DNA of 56,843 nt from Nostoc sp. LPT (GTDB taxonomy: Bacteria; Cyanobacteriota; Cyanobacteriia; Cyanobacteriales; Nostocaceae), in assembly GCF_017115165.1 (NCBI RefSeq), contig NZ_JABXKF010000003.1, positions 1 to 56,843 of the forward strand. Direction: 5' to 3'. Position 1 is the first letter of the stretch. Every line of letters begins with the position of its first letter. Below are positions 1 through 8,988 of this stretch, piece by piece. The notes under the pieces are model-generated. The model was given only the letters and a program-made list of their open reading frames with translations. It was not told the origin of the DNA and did not search any database. The translations under genes and the position numbers were made by a program.

Positions 1-106
1 CAAAGACTCGTCCACGAGTATCAAAGACTCGTCCACGAGTATCAAAGACTCGTCCGCGAGTATTAAAGACTCGTCCGCGAGTATTAAAGACTCATTTACA
101 ATAAAT
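1..106. repeat. 21-bp tandem repeat, about five copies, cut by the left edge
   Basis: The first 105 bases are about five head-to-tail 21-bp units. Each holds a small palindrome (ACTCG-tcca-CGAGT). The last copy is degenerate. The plus-strand frame beginning at base 2 is open across all units and reads a seven-residue repeat (KDSSTSI / KDSSASI) that ends at a TAG at 107-109. It could therefore be the tail of a gene entering from the left. However, 21-bp arrays elsewhere in this window are intergenic and are also open in several frames, so I prefer non-coding repeat. A related motif (cgtccacgaga) recurs near 54140. Confidence 0.8.
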
Positions 107-145
107 TAGAAGTTATTGATTCTAACTCATCACTGATTTTTACTC

Positions 146-382
146 TTACCTAATCGTCTTCTGGTTGGAATTTGTGCTTTCCTGCTTTTGGGCAATATTT
201 TTTACTGCTTCGCATTGCCTTTTGTCAATATCTGACTTAATGATGAGTCCCTTAGTATTGAGCGCCATTTCAACTTGGTATTGACCATTTACCATATTAA
301 TCGCAGTGTAAGTGACTGTACCAAACATCATCACTCCGCAAAGCGATAAGGTAATTTGCAGAATTCCCAATTCTCGTTTCAT
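146..382 (-). CDS. Small single-span membrane protein, unknown function
   Basis: A 78-residue protein with a hydrophobic segment at about residues 7-29 and a polar Lys/Gln-rich tail containing one Cys. It could be a bitopic membrane protein or a small exported protein with an uncleaved signal. The ATG is preceded by an A/G-rich stretch (aaggaattaaggg) that can act as ribosome binding site at long spacing. No family recognised. It lies alone between the left-edge repeat and the HTH-ATPase gene on the other strand. Coding status rests on length, a plausible start and the membrane-segment composition only. Confidence 0.5.
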   Translation of the reverse strand: MKRELGILQITLSLCGVMMFGTVTYTAINMVNGQYQVEMALNTKGLIIKSDIDKRQCEAVKNIAQKQESTNSNQKTIR

Positions 383-597
383 TTTTAAAGCCCTTAATTC
401 CTTACATTCCCATTACAACTTGGTGCTGGCTGAGAAAGGAGTTGAGAAATAGTCATCCATAGACGAGTTATTAGTTGATTATCGGTTAAGTTCAGGATGA
501 CTCTAATTTAGTAGAGTGCAAGAGGCGATCGCTCAACAGCAAGGTTATTTAGCTAGTATAAAAACCTGATATACTCACAGCAGATTCTCCATGAGGA

Positions 598-1695
598 ATG
601 ATGGCGCGATCGCTCCGAGTAGCCCCAGAGTATATTGAAAAAGTCAAGTCAGCACCTCAGCGTAACGGCTATCCTAGCCAGCAGTCTTTGGCTACTGACA
701 CAGGATTTTCTCTCTCCACAGTCAAAAGCTTTCTCACTGGTAAACCTGTTGACTATCTAAATTTTGTAGAACTTAGCAAAAAACTGGGTTTAGACTGGCA
801 AGACATTGCATACAAAGAACCAGAAACTCAACCGCCTAAACCTCAGCCAACTAACGGGGAAGCATCACCCTTCATCATTGGCACACCCATCACCCAGCCG
901 CGTTACTTTTTTGGACGAGAGAAAGAATTAAAACGCCTCTTCAACTTACTCAAACGCCATCCCCTACAAAACGCCGCCATTATCGGTAAAAAGCGCAGTG
1001 GTAAAACATCCTTGCTGCACTACCTAAAAAATATCACCACCACCCCAGCAGAACAGCTGCGTCCTACTCAAAAATATGACTGGCTACCGCATCCAGAAAA
1101 TTACTGTTGGATTTTTGTAGACTTGCAAGACGCACGAATGCAAAGTCGAGACGGACTACTAAAGTACATCCTAGAATCACTGAAGATGCAAATGCCTACA
1201 CCTTGCGATTTAGATCGTTTCATGGATGTAGTCAGCGATAATTTGCATTCTCCCACAGTCATCTTATTGGATGAAATTAGTGTTGGATTGCAACGCTGTC
1301 CAGAATTAGATGATGGCTTTTGGGAATGTTTGCGGTCTTTGGCGACTAACCATACAGGGGGCAATCTAGCATTTGTCTTGGCTACCCCTGAATCACCGAT
1401 GGAACTAGCGCGAAACACAGGACACAGTTCACCCTTTTTCAATATTTTCGGCTACACCGCATATCTGGGAGCATTGACTGAGACAGAAGCGCGGGAATTG
1501 ATAGCTAGTTCGCCCATTGCCTTCACTGATGAAGATGTAGAGTGGATTTTGACACAAAGTTGCTGCTGGCCACTGTTGTTACAAATTCTGTGTAGAGAAA
1601 AATTATTTAACTTAGAAGAAGGGGAGAATGATGATAATTGGCGTGAGGAAGGATTACGACAAATGAAATCATTTACTCATTTATTAAATTCATAA
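598..1695 (+). CDS. HTH plus AAA-like (STAND-type) ATPase
   Basis: A 365-residue protein. The N-terminal ~75 residues look like a small helix-turn-helix domain (SLATDTGFSLSTVKSFLTGK). A proline-rich linker follows, then a P-loop NTPase of the cyanobacterial AAA-like/ATPase_2 type: an entry motif FFGREKELKRL at about 106, Walker A GKKRSGKTS at about 134 and Walker B VILLDEI at about 222. Such proteins are usually signal-responsive switches or regulators. This one lacks the WD40, TPR or effector domain often fused to them. Start: ATG at 598 or 601; gagga lies immediately upstream and favours 601. The NTPase domain resembles the C-terminal half of the 897-residue protein 300 bp downstream (shared FVDLQ motif after the P-loop), so the two may work together. 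Substrate unknown. Confidence 0.8.
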   Translation: MMARSLRVAPEYIEKVKSAPQRNGYPSQQSLATDTGFSLSTVKSFLTGKPVDYLNFVELSKKLGLDWQDIAYKEPETQPPKPQPTNGEASPFIIGTPITQPRYFFGREKELKRLFNLLKRHPLQNAAIIGKKRSGKTSLLHYLKNITTTPAEQLRPTQKYDWLPHPENYCWIFVDLQDARMQSRDGLLKYILESLKMQMPTPCDLDRFMDVVSDNLHSPTVILLDEISVGLQRCPELDDGFWECLRSLATNHTGGNLAFVLATPESPMELARNTGHSSPFFNIFGYTAYLGALTETEARELIASSPIAFTDEDVEWILTQSCCWPLLLQILCREKLFNLEEGENDDNWREEGLRQMKSFTHLLNS

Positions 1696-1709
1696 CTAGC
1701 AGAGTAACT

Positions 1710-1921
1710 ATGAAAGCACACCGAACTGAAACAAAGTTAACTAAAAACGGAACCTTGATTCTTGAGGATTTACCATTTCAAGCAAGTGAAGCAGTAGAAA
1801 TTCTAATCTTAGAACGTTCTTCCCAAGCTTCAGACTCTAACCCTTATCCTTTACAAGGAAAGGTTATTCATTACAATGAACCAATTGAGCCTGTTCCATA
1901 GAAGATTGGGAAGTGCTGTAA
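1710..1921 (+). pseudogene. Frameshifted antitoxin-like gene, partner lost
   Basis: The open frame 1710-1901 encodes 63 residues resembling the small antitoxin-like proteins of Nostoc TA loci (pattern ETKLTKNGTLILEDLPF, then a VEILILERS strand). After the TAG at 1899-1901 the next frame reads EDWEVL and stops with TAA at 1919-1921. From memory, relatives of this family end in a similar EDWE motif, so one base appears lost near 1898. The ATG at 1921 overlapping that stop would be the usual toxin start, but it is followed by only 17 codons with no recognisable toxin. I read this as a decayed toxin-antitoxin locus. Confidence 0.5.
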
Positions 1922-1985
1922 TGACTGCGTTTGCAATGACAACAATATCTTCAATATCTCTACTATTAAGCTAAGCAGGCAAATT

Positions 1986-4679
1986 ATGCCTTCTCAAAAC
2001 TCACCCACTAATTATGCTGAAATCTACACTGATGCACCTAAACCACACTCTAATTTGATTGTAGGTGGTTTGCAACTATTGTTTTGGCTATTTTTTCGTC
2101 CTGTAGCTTGGTATCAGCACACTTTACATATTAAAAACGAGATTACCTCTTTAGCAGACTTGAACAAACCATCTGTATGGCAGCCAGTGCTACAAGGGTA
2201 TTTAATTGTACCTCTCTGGGCTAATTTTATCCTTGGTTTAGTACTTTGGGGATTAGGTCAGCCATTACCAAATATTTTGTCTATTGTGGCCTCAAGCTTA
2301 GGGTGTTGTGTAGCATTAAACGTGGCGTTTGGTGTGGCGGAAGGCGTGGCGTTTGGTGTGGCAGAAGGCGTAGCGTTTGGCGTGGCATTTGGCGTAGCGT
2401 TAGGTGTGGCATTTGGCGTAGCGTTAGGTGTGGCGTTAGGTGTGGCATTTGGCGTGGCGTTAGGCGTGGTATTTGGCGTGGCGTTAGGCGTGGCATTTGG
2501 CGTGGCAGTAGGCATGGAAGGCATGGCAGAAGGCATGGCAGAAGGCATGGCAGAAGGCATGGCAGAAGGCATGGCATTTGGCGTAGCGTTTGGCGTAACG
2601 TTAGGCGTGGCGTTTGGCGTAGCGTTAGGCGTGGCGTTAGGCGTGGCGGTAGGCGTTACAGAAGGTGTAACGTTTGGCATGGCGTTAGGCGTGGCATTTG
2701 ACATGGCGTTTAGCGTAGCGTTTGGTATGGCATTTGGTATAGCGGAAGGCGTGGCGTTTGGCGTGGCGTTTGGCGTGGCGTTTGGCGTGGCGTTTGGCGT
2801 GGCGGAAGGTGTGACGTTTGGAGTGGCAGAAGGCGTGGCGTTTGCTGTGCTGTTATTTCTGGGTATAACTATCAACTTATGGCGACCAATAGTTTTATAC
2901 CCATCACTCCAATTATGGAATTTAGCACTTTATCGGTTGGAAAAAAATCGCATCAACCAGCCTTCTATTTTATTAAGATTGTCTAATATATTTCCTTCTC
3001 GAAATCGAATTAACCAAAGACGCACCAATGAGACATTTATAGAGTCAATCTTACGTTTGCCTTATGAATTTATTGATAAAAATAAAGATGAGTATTCAAG
3101 TTCGTTGCGTTATCATTCAGCCTTTTGGGATCAATTTCAACGCATACCTTTATATGGCTTAGATAAGTACTTACTTTTAGTCATAGAACATAACCCAAAC
3201 GAGGGTGAAGCTGCCATTGATTATATCAATAAAAGTCACCAAAATTGGGCTGTTCAAATTTGCAAAGATGCACTTAGCCTAAGAAAATGTGGTGATATAG
3301 AAGCTATACGTCAGCTTCATCGCACTATAGAAATTGAGGAATTAGGGAACTCAATTAATTCTGTTCTACGTATCTTTACTCGCATCAGTCAGGATGTAAA
3401 CGCAGCATTAGAACAAAAAAATAATTACAACAAGCGTATAGCTCTTAAAGCTGTAGCAGAAAAGTTAAATGGACAACTGGAAAATTTCAACCGCATTAAT
3501 AATAAATACGCTTCTTTTTTTCTACCTTTTGCGAAAATATGGCTGAATGTAATCAATAGATATATAGAAGAACTAGCTATCAAAGTTGAACAAAATAAAG
3601 AAATTGACAACCCTTATATTATTGGTGTACCGCTCACACTAGAGCAAGAAATTTTCACAGGGCGTGATGACATTGGCTTACGCATAGAGCAGTTACTTTT
3701 AGATCGCCGTCGTCCACCTCTGCTACTGTATGGTCAGCGACGTATGGGTAAAACTTCTCTCCTCAATAACATCGGAAAGTTACTACCTAATACCATCATC
3801 CCCATGTTTGTGGACTTGCAAGGCGCACCTTCATCAGCTAGTGACCATGCAGGTTTTCTCTACAACCTGGCTAGAGAGATGGAAAAGTCAGCGAAAAAGC
3901 AAGGTCTAACTCTACCGTCCCTAGCCCGCGAAGTGCTACAATCTGACCCTTTCACCTATTTCTATGAATGGCTAGATAAAGTAGAACAAGCTCTAGAACA
4001 AAATACTGCTTTACTAGCGCTAGATGAATTCGAGGTGCTAGACAAAGCTATAGCCAAAGGTCGATTTGATGAACAGGATGTTTTGGGTATGTTACGTCAC
4101 CTCATCCAACATCATCCCCGCTTCAAGGTTTTACTCGCTGGCTCTCATACTATCGAAGAATATCAGCGCTGGGCTAGTTATCTAATTAATGTCCAAGTAG
4201 TGCATATCTCCTATCTCAAAGAAGCGGAAGCACGACAATTAATTGAACGTCCTGTCAAAGATTTGACTCTCCGCTATGAACCCAACGCTGTTGAGCGAGT
4301 GCTACAACTCACCCGCTGTCACCCATTTCTAGTACAACTACTATGTGCAGAAATTATCGTTCTTAAGAACGAACAACACCCCTCTATCCGGCGATTGGCA
4401 ACTTTAGCGGATGTGGAAGCCGCGATACCAGAAGCTTTGCAAAGTGGGGGCTTTTTCTTCGCTGACATTCAAAACAACCAAGTAGACGCCACCGGACAAG
4501 CTATTCTACGTTTTATCGCCGCTCAAGGGGAAGGGGCTATAGTTAGCCGCCAAACTCTATTGCAACAGTTCCCTCATGCTGATATTACTTTCAACTTGCT
4601 GTTGCAACGTGAGTTAATTGAGGAAGTTGACGCCGGCTATCGCTTCCAAGTGGAGTTAATTCGCCGCTGGTTTATTTGA
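1986..4679 (+). CDS. Membrane protein with VAFG/VALG repeats and C-terminal AAA-like ATPase
   Basis: An 897-residue protein in three parts. Residues ~1-105 hold hydrophobic segments ([22 protein letters not shown]). Residues ~107-295 are almost only four-residue units such as [12 protein letters not shown] and MAEG, a glycine-spaced hydrophobic repeat that should form packed transmembrane helices. A charged helical linker follows. The C-terminal ~310 residues are a STAND/AAA-like ATPase: ITGRDD-like entry ([13 protein letters not shown]), Walker [10 protein letters not shown] at about 578 and Walker [11 protein letters not shown]. The architecture suggests an ATPase module anchored to the membrane by an extreme repeat. 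Function unknown. It follows the related 365-residue ATPase gene. The repeat is also open in two other frames, so neighbouring-frame ORFs are artefacts. Confidence 0.85.
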   Translation: MPSQNSPTNYAEIYTDAPKPHSNLIVGGLQLLFWLFFRPVAWYQHTLHIKNEITSLADLNKPSVWQPVLQGYLIVPLWANFILGLVLWGLGQPLPNILSIVASSLGCCVALNVAFGVAEGVAFGVAEGVAFGVAFGVALGVAFGVALGVALGVAFGVALGVVFGVALGVAFGVAVGMEGMAEGMAEGMAEGMAEGMAFGVAFGVTLGVAFGVALGVALGVAVGVTEGVTFGMALGVAFDMAFSVAFGMAFGIAEGVAFGVAFGVAFGVAFGVAEGVTFGVAEGVAFAVLLFLGITINLWRPIVLYPSLQLWNLALYRLEKNRINQPSILLRLSNIFPSRNRINQRRTNETFIESILRLPYEFIDKNKDEYSSSLRYHSAFWDQFQRIPLYGLDKYLLLVIEHNPNEGEAAIDYINKSHQNWAVQICKDALSLRKCGDIEAIRQLHRTIEIEELGNSINSVLRIFTRISQDVNAALEQKNNYNKRIALKAVAEKLNGQLENFNRINNKYASFFLPFAKIWLNVINRYIEELAIKVEQNKEIDNPYIIGVPLTLEQEIFTGRDDIGLRIEQLLLDRRRPPLLLYGQRRMGKTSLLNNIGKLLPNTIIPMFVDLQGAPSSASDHAGFLYNLAREMEKSAKKQGLTLPSLAREVLQSDPFTYFYEWLDKVEQALEQNTALLALDEFEVLDKAIAKGRFDEQDVLGMLRHLIQHHPRFKVLLAGSHTIEEYQRWASYLINVQVVHISYLKEAEARQLIERPVKDLTLRYEPNAVERVLQLTRCHPFLVQLLCAEIIVLKNEQHPSIRRLATLADVEAAIPEALQSGGFFFADIQNNQVDATGQAILRFIAAQGEGAIVSRQTLLQQFPHADITFNLLLQRELIEEVDAGYRFQVELIRRWFI
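2324..2850 (+). repeat. 12-bp minisatellite encoding (VAFG/VALG)n
   Basis: Over 500 bp of degenerate 12-bp units (gtggcgtttggc, gtagcgttaggc, atggcagaaggc) inside the 897-codon gene. All unit changes keep the frame. Blocks of the same variant sit side by side (four atggcagaaggc in a row near 2524-2573), a sign of slippage or unequal crossing-over. Copy number should vary between strains without breaking the reading frame. Confidence 0.9.
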
Positions 4680-4711
4680 ATCATGTCCGGTAAGTTAAAT
4701 TATGACAAATA

Positions 4712-5026
4712 CTACTTGTGCTGGCGTAATTGCTCTACTATATAGTCTTCTAGTTCTCGTTTTTCTTTGTTACTAGCATTTCGTTGATAAGTTCTCCCGG
4801 TTTCTTGAATAAACCTACGTTTCTCGCTGGGAGAAGATTTGAGTTTACCTCCAGTTCCTTGCAGTTTTTGCTGTAATTCTTCCCAAGTCTTTTCACCCAC
4901 ACTTTCACCTAGTTTGACCAGTGCCTTTGGGAGTAACATTTTTGCCTCTCGTTGAAAATCTTCTTCTGTCTCAAGGGAAGCTAAATCTATATTGCTGAAG
5001 TCGATATCGATTTCAAAGTTACTCAT
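4712..5026 (-). CDS. Conserved-looking hypothetical protein, acidic N-terminus
   Basis: With the ATG at 5026 the protein has 104 residues and begins MSNFEIDIDFSNIDLASLE. The longest open frame starts at a TTG (5104) and adds a poorly composed 26-residue leader, so I prefer the ATG. The first half is acidic. The second half is a basic, helical, Lys/Arg/Glu-rich region ending in a probable amphipathic helix (KEKRELEDYIVEQLRQ). No domain recognised and no signal peptide. It converges with the ATPase gene, 32 bp between the two stops. Confidence 0.6.
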   Translation of the reverse strand: MSNFEIDIDFSNIDLASLETEEDFQREAKMLLPKALVKLGESVGEKTWEELQQKLQGTGGKLKSSPSEKRRFIQETGRTYQRNASNKEKRELEDYIVEQLRQHK

Positions 5027-5390
5027 ATAATTGTATTTATTCTGTTCAAAATTATTACCACAATTGGGGGAAGATGGGTTTTCAAATTTCAGCCACAACC
5101 CCAATATAGTATGATTGTACTGTTTGAAATTGATAACTGAGTTGAAAACATTAATTCCGAAAGTTGATTGAATACTTCCGGTAGTATAGCCCTACTTAAT
5201 CATTCACAACAAGATTCCCGACTTCTTAATAGTAACTGGGTAATCGGAGCCTTTTGATTTTCACTTATATAATAAAATTACTATATCTTTAGAAAGAAGA
5301 CATATTACTAATCTCCGTACAACCAGTTAGCAATATTAGAAATGCTATCTTAAAAACAAGGTCATTTGCTCAAACTTTGAGGATAATACT

Positions 5391-6473
5391 ATGACTACAA
5401 CGCTCAAAGAGGCTAATTCTATTGAGTCATTGCTAGGTAAAGAGGCAGAAGACCTGCTTACCCACAAAGCAAAAGTTTCTCGTGATTTAATACATTTGCC
5501 GGGCCCAGACTTTGTAGATCGAATCTGGCTCAACAGCGATCGCAATCCTCAAGTATTGCGTAATCTCCAGTTACTTTATTCTACTGGTCGTCTGGCAAAC
5601 ACAGGCTATCTCTCGATTCTACCGGTAGACCAAGGGATTGAACACTCAGCAGGCGCGTCTTTTGCACCCAACCCGATTTACTTCGATCCAGAAAATATTG
5701 TCAAATTAGCGATCGCCGCTGGTTGCAATGCTGTTGCTACCACTTTGGGAACATTAGGTATAGTTTCGCGCAAATATGCCCATAAAATTCCCTTTATTGC
5801 CAAAATCAATCACAACGAATTGCTGACTTTCCCCAATCAATTTGACCAAGTATTGTTTGCTGATGTCGAACAAGCTTGGAATTTAGGGGCCGCCGCCGTC
5901 GGTGCGACAATTTACTTTGGTTCAGAGCAGTCTACCAGACAAATCCAAGAAATCAGCCGAGCTTTTAAACGCGCCCATGAACTTGGTTTAGTGACTATAC
6001 TTTGGTGTTATCTGCGGAATAACGCTTTTAAACAAGACAAAGATTACCACCTTGCGGCTGACCTCACCGGACAGGCGAATCATTTGGGTGTAACCATTGA
6101 AGCCGACATTATTAAACAAAAGTTACCCGAAAATAACAATGGTTACGGAGGAGTTGCTAAAGCCACTGGTAAGAGTTACGGCAAAACTGATGAGCGGGTT
6201 TACACAGAATTGACAACCGACCACCCAATTGATTTAACTCGTTACCAAGTACTGAATTGCTACTCTGGGCGTGTGGGGTTGATTAATTCTGGTGGCGCGA
6301 CTGGTAAAAATGATTTCGCCGAAGCAATACGCACCGCCGTAATCAACAAACGCGCTGGTGGTTCAGGATTAATTTCTGGGCGAAAAACCTTCCAACGTCC
6401 CTTTGAGGAAGGTGTAAAACTGTTTCACACCATTCAAGATGTTTATTTGTCGCCAGATGTGACGATAGCTTAG
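5391..6473 (+). CDS. Class I fructose-bisphosphate aldolase (DhnA/FbaB type)
   Basis: A 360-residue protein of the archaeal-type class I aldolase family. It cleaves fructose-1,6-bisphosphate reversibly to dihydroxyacetone phosphate and glyceraldehyde-3-phosphate in glycolysis and the Calvin cycle, using a Schiff-base lysine and no metal. Family features: [13 protein letters not shown] near residue 77, HNELL near 141, [13 protein letters not shown] near 202, and [11 protein letters not shown] near 238, which carries the probable Schiff-base lysine; a glycine-rich phosphate-binding end ([16 protein letters not shown]). The length is normal for the cyanobacterial form. The 360 bp upstream contain no other gene and should hold its promoter. 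It is followed by a GGGGACT heptamer run. Confidence 0.93.
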   Translation: MTTTLKEANSIESLLGKEAEDLLTHKAKVSRDLIHLPGPDFVDRIWLNSDRNPQVLRNLQLLYSTGRLANTGYLSILPVDQGIEHSAGASFAPNPIYFDPENIVKLAIAAGCNAVATTLGTLGIVSRKYAHKIPFIAKINHNELLTFPNQFDQVLFADVEQAWNLGAAAVGATIYFGSEQSTRQIQEISRAFKRAHELGLVTILWCYLRNNAFKQDKDYHLAADLTGQANHLGVTIEADIIKQKLPENNNGYGGVAKATGKSYGKTDERVYTELTTDHPIDLTRYQVLNCYSGRVGLINSGGATGKNDFAEAIRTAVINKRAGGSGLISGRKTFQRPFEEGVKLFHTIQDVYLSPDVTIA

Positions 6474-6500
6474 GGATTGGGGACTGGGGACTGGGGAGTT
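6474..6500. repeat. GGGGACT heptamer repeat
   Basis: Immediately after the aldolase stop codon there are about three tandem ggggact-type units. Heptanucleotide tandem repeats (STRRs) of this kind are common between genes of heterocystous cyanobacteria. No function is evident. Confidence 0.6.
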
Positions 6501-6546
6501 AGCAGTTATAACAACAATTATTTCCCCAATGCCCAATGCCCCATTG

Positions 6547-7215
6547 CTATCTAACGTTTCTTAATAAGAAATCAGGCTGACCACAACTTTTTTGCGATCG
6601 CTTCAAAATCTCAGCGCTACAAATACCAGGTTCACCGTTTTTGGAATAACAAAAGAAGACTTTTTGCAAAAATCTTCCCGAACCTGAACAAAAAGGTGCT
6701 ACACCATCAGCAGTAATTTGATTATTCGCACTCACAAATGAATTTTTAAAATTTGTAATTGTGGTACGCACGGGTTGATTAGGGCGATTATAAGCTGCGG
6801 GAATAGCGATCGCATCTTTTAATTGTTTACTCAATCCCAAGTATTCCGCAGGAGTTTTCCCCGAACAAGTACCATGTTTTTCCCATTCATGATCATAAAG
6901 TTTATTGCTAGGAAACAAATTAGGAAACCGTCGCTTTACTTCCGACGGTAATTTTTGCGTGGAACAATTAGCAGGATAACCAGTTTGATATTGCGGCCAC
7001 AAACCATGTAGTACAAAACCAAGTTTCCTTCCAGAACCGCATTGCTGCTGGTCACGATTACCATTTGTCGCACAATAATCCGGCGACCAAGAGAGTGTCA
7101 GGACATAAAAATCAAATTTACCCGGAGTACCGCGATTTTGAGCAATGGCAGCATTAGGTATAAAAATACCAGTAATTAGCAGAGAAGATGCAATTAAAAG
7201 TTTCTTAATCTGCAT
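6547..7215 (-). CDS. Secreted ribonuclease T2 family protein
   Basis: A 222-residue protein with a clear signal peptide (Lys-rich start, hydrophobic core to about residue 21, cleavage likely after AIA at 23-25). Both RNase T2 active-site blocks are intact: CAS I HGLWPQ at 70-75 and CAS II HEWEKHGTC at 109-117, including both catalytic histidines and the glutamate. Several cysteines fit disulfide bonding. The mature enzyme should cleave single-stranded RNA through 2',3'-cyclic phosphates in the periplasm or outside the cell, perhaps to scavenge phosphate. It converges with the aldolase gene and diverges from the aminotransferase gene. Confidence 0.93.
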   Translation of the reverse strand: MQIKKLLIASSLLITGIFIPNAAIAQNRGTPGKFDFYVLTLSWSPDYCATNGNRDQQQCGSGRKLGFVLHGLWPQYQTGYPANCSTQKLPSEVKRRFPNLFPSNKLYDHEWEKHGTCSGKTPAEYLGLSKQLKDAIAIPAAYNRPNQPVRTTITNFKNSFVSANNQITADGVAPFCSGSGRFLQKVFFCYSKNGEPGICSAEILKRSQKSCGQPDFLLRNVR

Positions 7216-7454
7216 AAAAACAGTTAGTTTCCACTACAAATAAAGTTATATACGATACATTGTTAAGAGTCAAGAATCAAACTGCTTTGCAAAGTCATTT
7301 GTCAGAAATTATTATTCTCCCCTGCTCCCCCTGCCCCCCCTGTTTCCCCTGCTCCCTCATCTCCCCGATTATCAACGAATTCAGAAAAAGCAAATCTTGG
7401 TAGGGATTCTGGGATATCCTTAGATAAGTGAAAGATTTGCCAAAAATAGTAAGA

Positions 7455-8621
7455 ATGAAGCTGGCAGCAAGAGTAAGTCAGGTAACACCTTCATTAACCT
7501 TAGCGATCGCAGCCAAGGCTAAGGCACTGAAGGCGGAAGGAATAGACGTTTGTAGTTTTAGCGCTGGAGAACCAGATTTTGATACCCCAGCGCATATTAA
7601 AGCCGCAGCAGTCAAAGCTTTGGATGAAGGCAAAACCAAGTATGGTGCAGCAGCCGGAGAACCAAAGTTAAGGGAAGCGATCGCCCACAAGCTTAAAACC
7701 GACAACGGTCTTGATTACAAGTCAGAGAATGTGATTGTCACCAATGGCGGTAAGCATTCTCTGTACAACTTAATTGTGGCATTGATCGATCCAGGTGATG
7801 AAGTAATTATCCCTGCACCCTACTGGCTAAGTTATCCCGAAATGGTGACTTTGGTTGGTGGAGTTTCGGTAATTGTCACTACAGATGCCACAACGGGTTA
7901 TAAAATTACTCCCGAACAACTCCGTAAAGCAATCACGCCAAAGACCAAGTTATTTATCCTCAACTCTCCATCTAATCCCACAGGGATGGTTTACACGCCA
8001 GACGAAATCAAAGCACTGGCGCAGGTAGTAGTTGATGCAGATATCTTTGTCGTCTCAGATGAGATTTATGAAAAGATTCTCTACGACGGTGCAGAACATA
8101 TCAGCATCGGTTCTGTGGGGAAGGAAATTTTTGACCGGACTTTGATTAGTAATGGGTTTGCGAAAGCTTATTCCATGACTGGGTGGCGTCTCGGCTATTT
8201 AGCGGGGCCAGTGGAAATTATTAAAGCAGCGAGTACCATTCAAGGACATAGTACATCTAACGTGTGTACCTTTGCTCAATATGGTGCGATCGCGGCACTA
8301 CAAAGTTCTCAAGATTGTGTCGAAGAAATGCGCCAAGCCTTCGCCAAACGCCGACAGGTAATGCTAGACAGACTCAACGCCATTCCCGGATTGAGTACCG
8401 CCTCACCAGATGGCGCTTTTTATCTGTTCCCTGATATCAGCAAAACCGGTCTAAAATCTCTAGAATTTTGTGACGCTTTGTTGGAAGAACATCAAGTTGC
8501 AGTCATTCCCGGAATTGCTTTTGGCGCTGATGACAACATTCGCCTTTCCTACGCCACAGATATGGCGACGATTGAAAAGGGAATGGATAGATTAGAGAAA
8601 TTTGTCAAGTCGCGTATTTAG
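7455..8621 (+). CDS. aspC: Class I pyridoxal-phosphate aspartate aminotransferase
   Basis: A 388-residue enzyme when started at the ATG at 7455 ([16 protein letters not shown]), the N-terminus I recall for cyanobacterial homologues. A GTG at 7428 would add nine residues and is less likely. Family features: [11 protein letters not shown] near the start, [16 protein letters not shown], and the cofactor lysine in [15 protein letters not shown]; a C-terminal arginine in NIRLSYA for the substrate carboxylate. It interconverts aspartate/2-oxoglutarate and oxaloacetate/glutamate in the cytoplasm. Exact specificity (aspartate versus prephenate or glutamate) cannot be settled from sequence alone. Followed by a tcatttg heptamer run. 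Confidence 0.9.
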   Translation: MKLAARVSQVTPSLTLAIAAKAKALKAEGIDVCSFSAGEPDFDTPAHIKAAAVKALDEGKTKYGAAAGEPKLREAIAHKLKTDNGLDYKSENVIVTNGGKHSLYNLIVALIDPGDEVIIPAPYWLSYPEMVTLVGGVSVIVTTDATTGYKITPEQLRKAITPKTKLFILNSPSNPTGMVYTPDEIKALAQVVVDADIFVVSDEIYEKILYDGAEHISIGSVGKEIFDRTLISNGFAKAYSMTGWRLGYLAGPVEIIKAASTIQGHSTSNVCTFAQYGAIAALQSSQDCVEEMRQAFAKRRQVMLDRLNAIPGLSTASPDGAFYLFPDISKTGLKSLEFCDALLEEHQVAVIPGIAFGADDNIRLSYATDMATIEKGMDRLEKFVKSRI

Positions 8622-8630
8622 TTAGTTGTC

Positions 8631-8657
8631 AGTTGTCATTTGTCATTTGTCATTTGT
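8631..8657. repeat. TCATTTG heptamer repeat
   Basis: Three to four tandem tcatttg units directly behind the aminotransferase stop codon. The same heptamer recurs at about 13078-13110. This is a typical heterocystous-cyanobacterial STRR. Confidence 0.6.
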
Positions 8658-8727
8658 GAGGAGAATTTACCAACTCTCCAACTTCTTAACTCCACCTTTT
8701 CGACTCAGAAGGGGTGGAGTTCATTTT

Positions 8728-8935
8728 TAAACCTCAAGTTCCGAGTTCTGAAGCTGAAGTTCCGAGTTTTGAAGCTGAAGTTTCGTGTTCCGAAGCTGAA
8801 GTTTCGTGTTCCAAGCTTGAAGTTTTGAGTTCCAAACCTCAAGTTTCGTGTTTCAAGCTTGAAGTTTTGAGTTTTAAACCTCAAGTTTCGTGTTTCAATG
8901 CTGAAGCTTCGTGTTTTAATGCTGACACTCCACAA
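8728..8935. repeat. 21-bp tandem array (AAGTTCCGAGTT type), first copy
   Basis: About nine degenerate 21-bp units with a core like gaagttccgagttctgaagct; variants read gaagtttcgtgttccaagctt. The array lies between the aminotransferase and the 3' end of the first TPR gene. Short open frames in several phases (KLKFRV-like, EVPSSEA-like repeats) result only from the 21-bp (seven-codon) periodicity and are not called as genes. Confidence 0.85.
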
Positions 8936-8988
8936 TCAAAAGCGATCGCTTTCTGTAATCACCTGCACAAATACAAAACTTCAAGTAC

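Noticed and set aside
2258..2875. Antisense ORF encoding a striking NATPNATP repeat protein
   Set aside because: It is the mirror of the 12-bp VAFG repeat; three frames are open only because of the repeat. The plus-strand frame is part of a longer gene with a real ATPase domain.
4712..5104. 130-residue form of the hypothetical protein with TTG start
   Set aside because: The ATG at 5026 gives a more protein-like start; the extra 26 residues look like translated intergenic sequence.
7428..7454. GTG start for the aspartate aminotransferase
   Set aside because: The ATG at 7455 begins the sequence expected for cyanobacterial AspC; the nine-residue extension adds nothing family-like.
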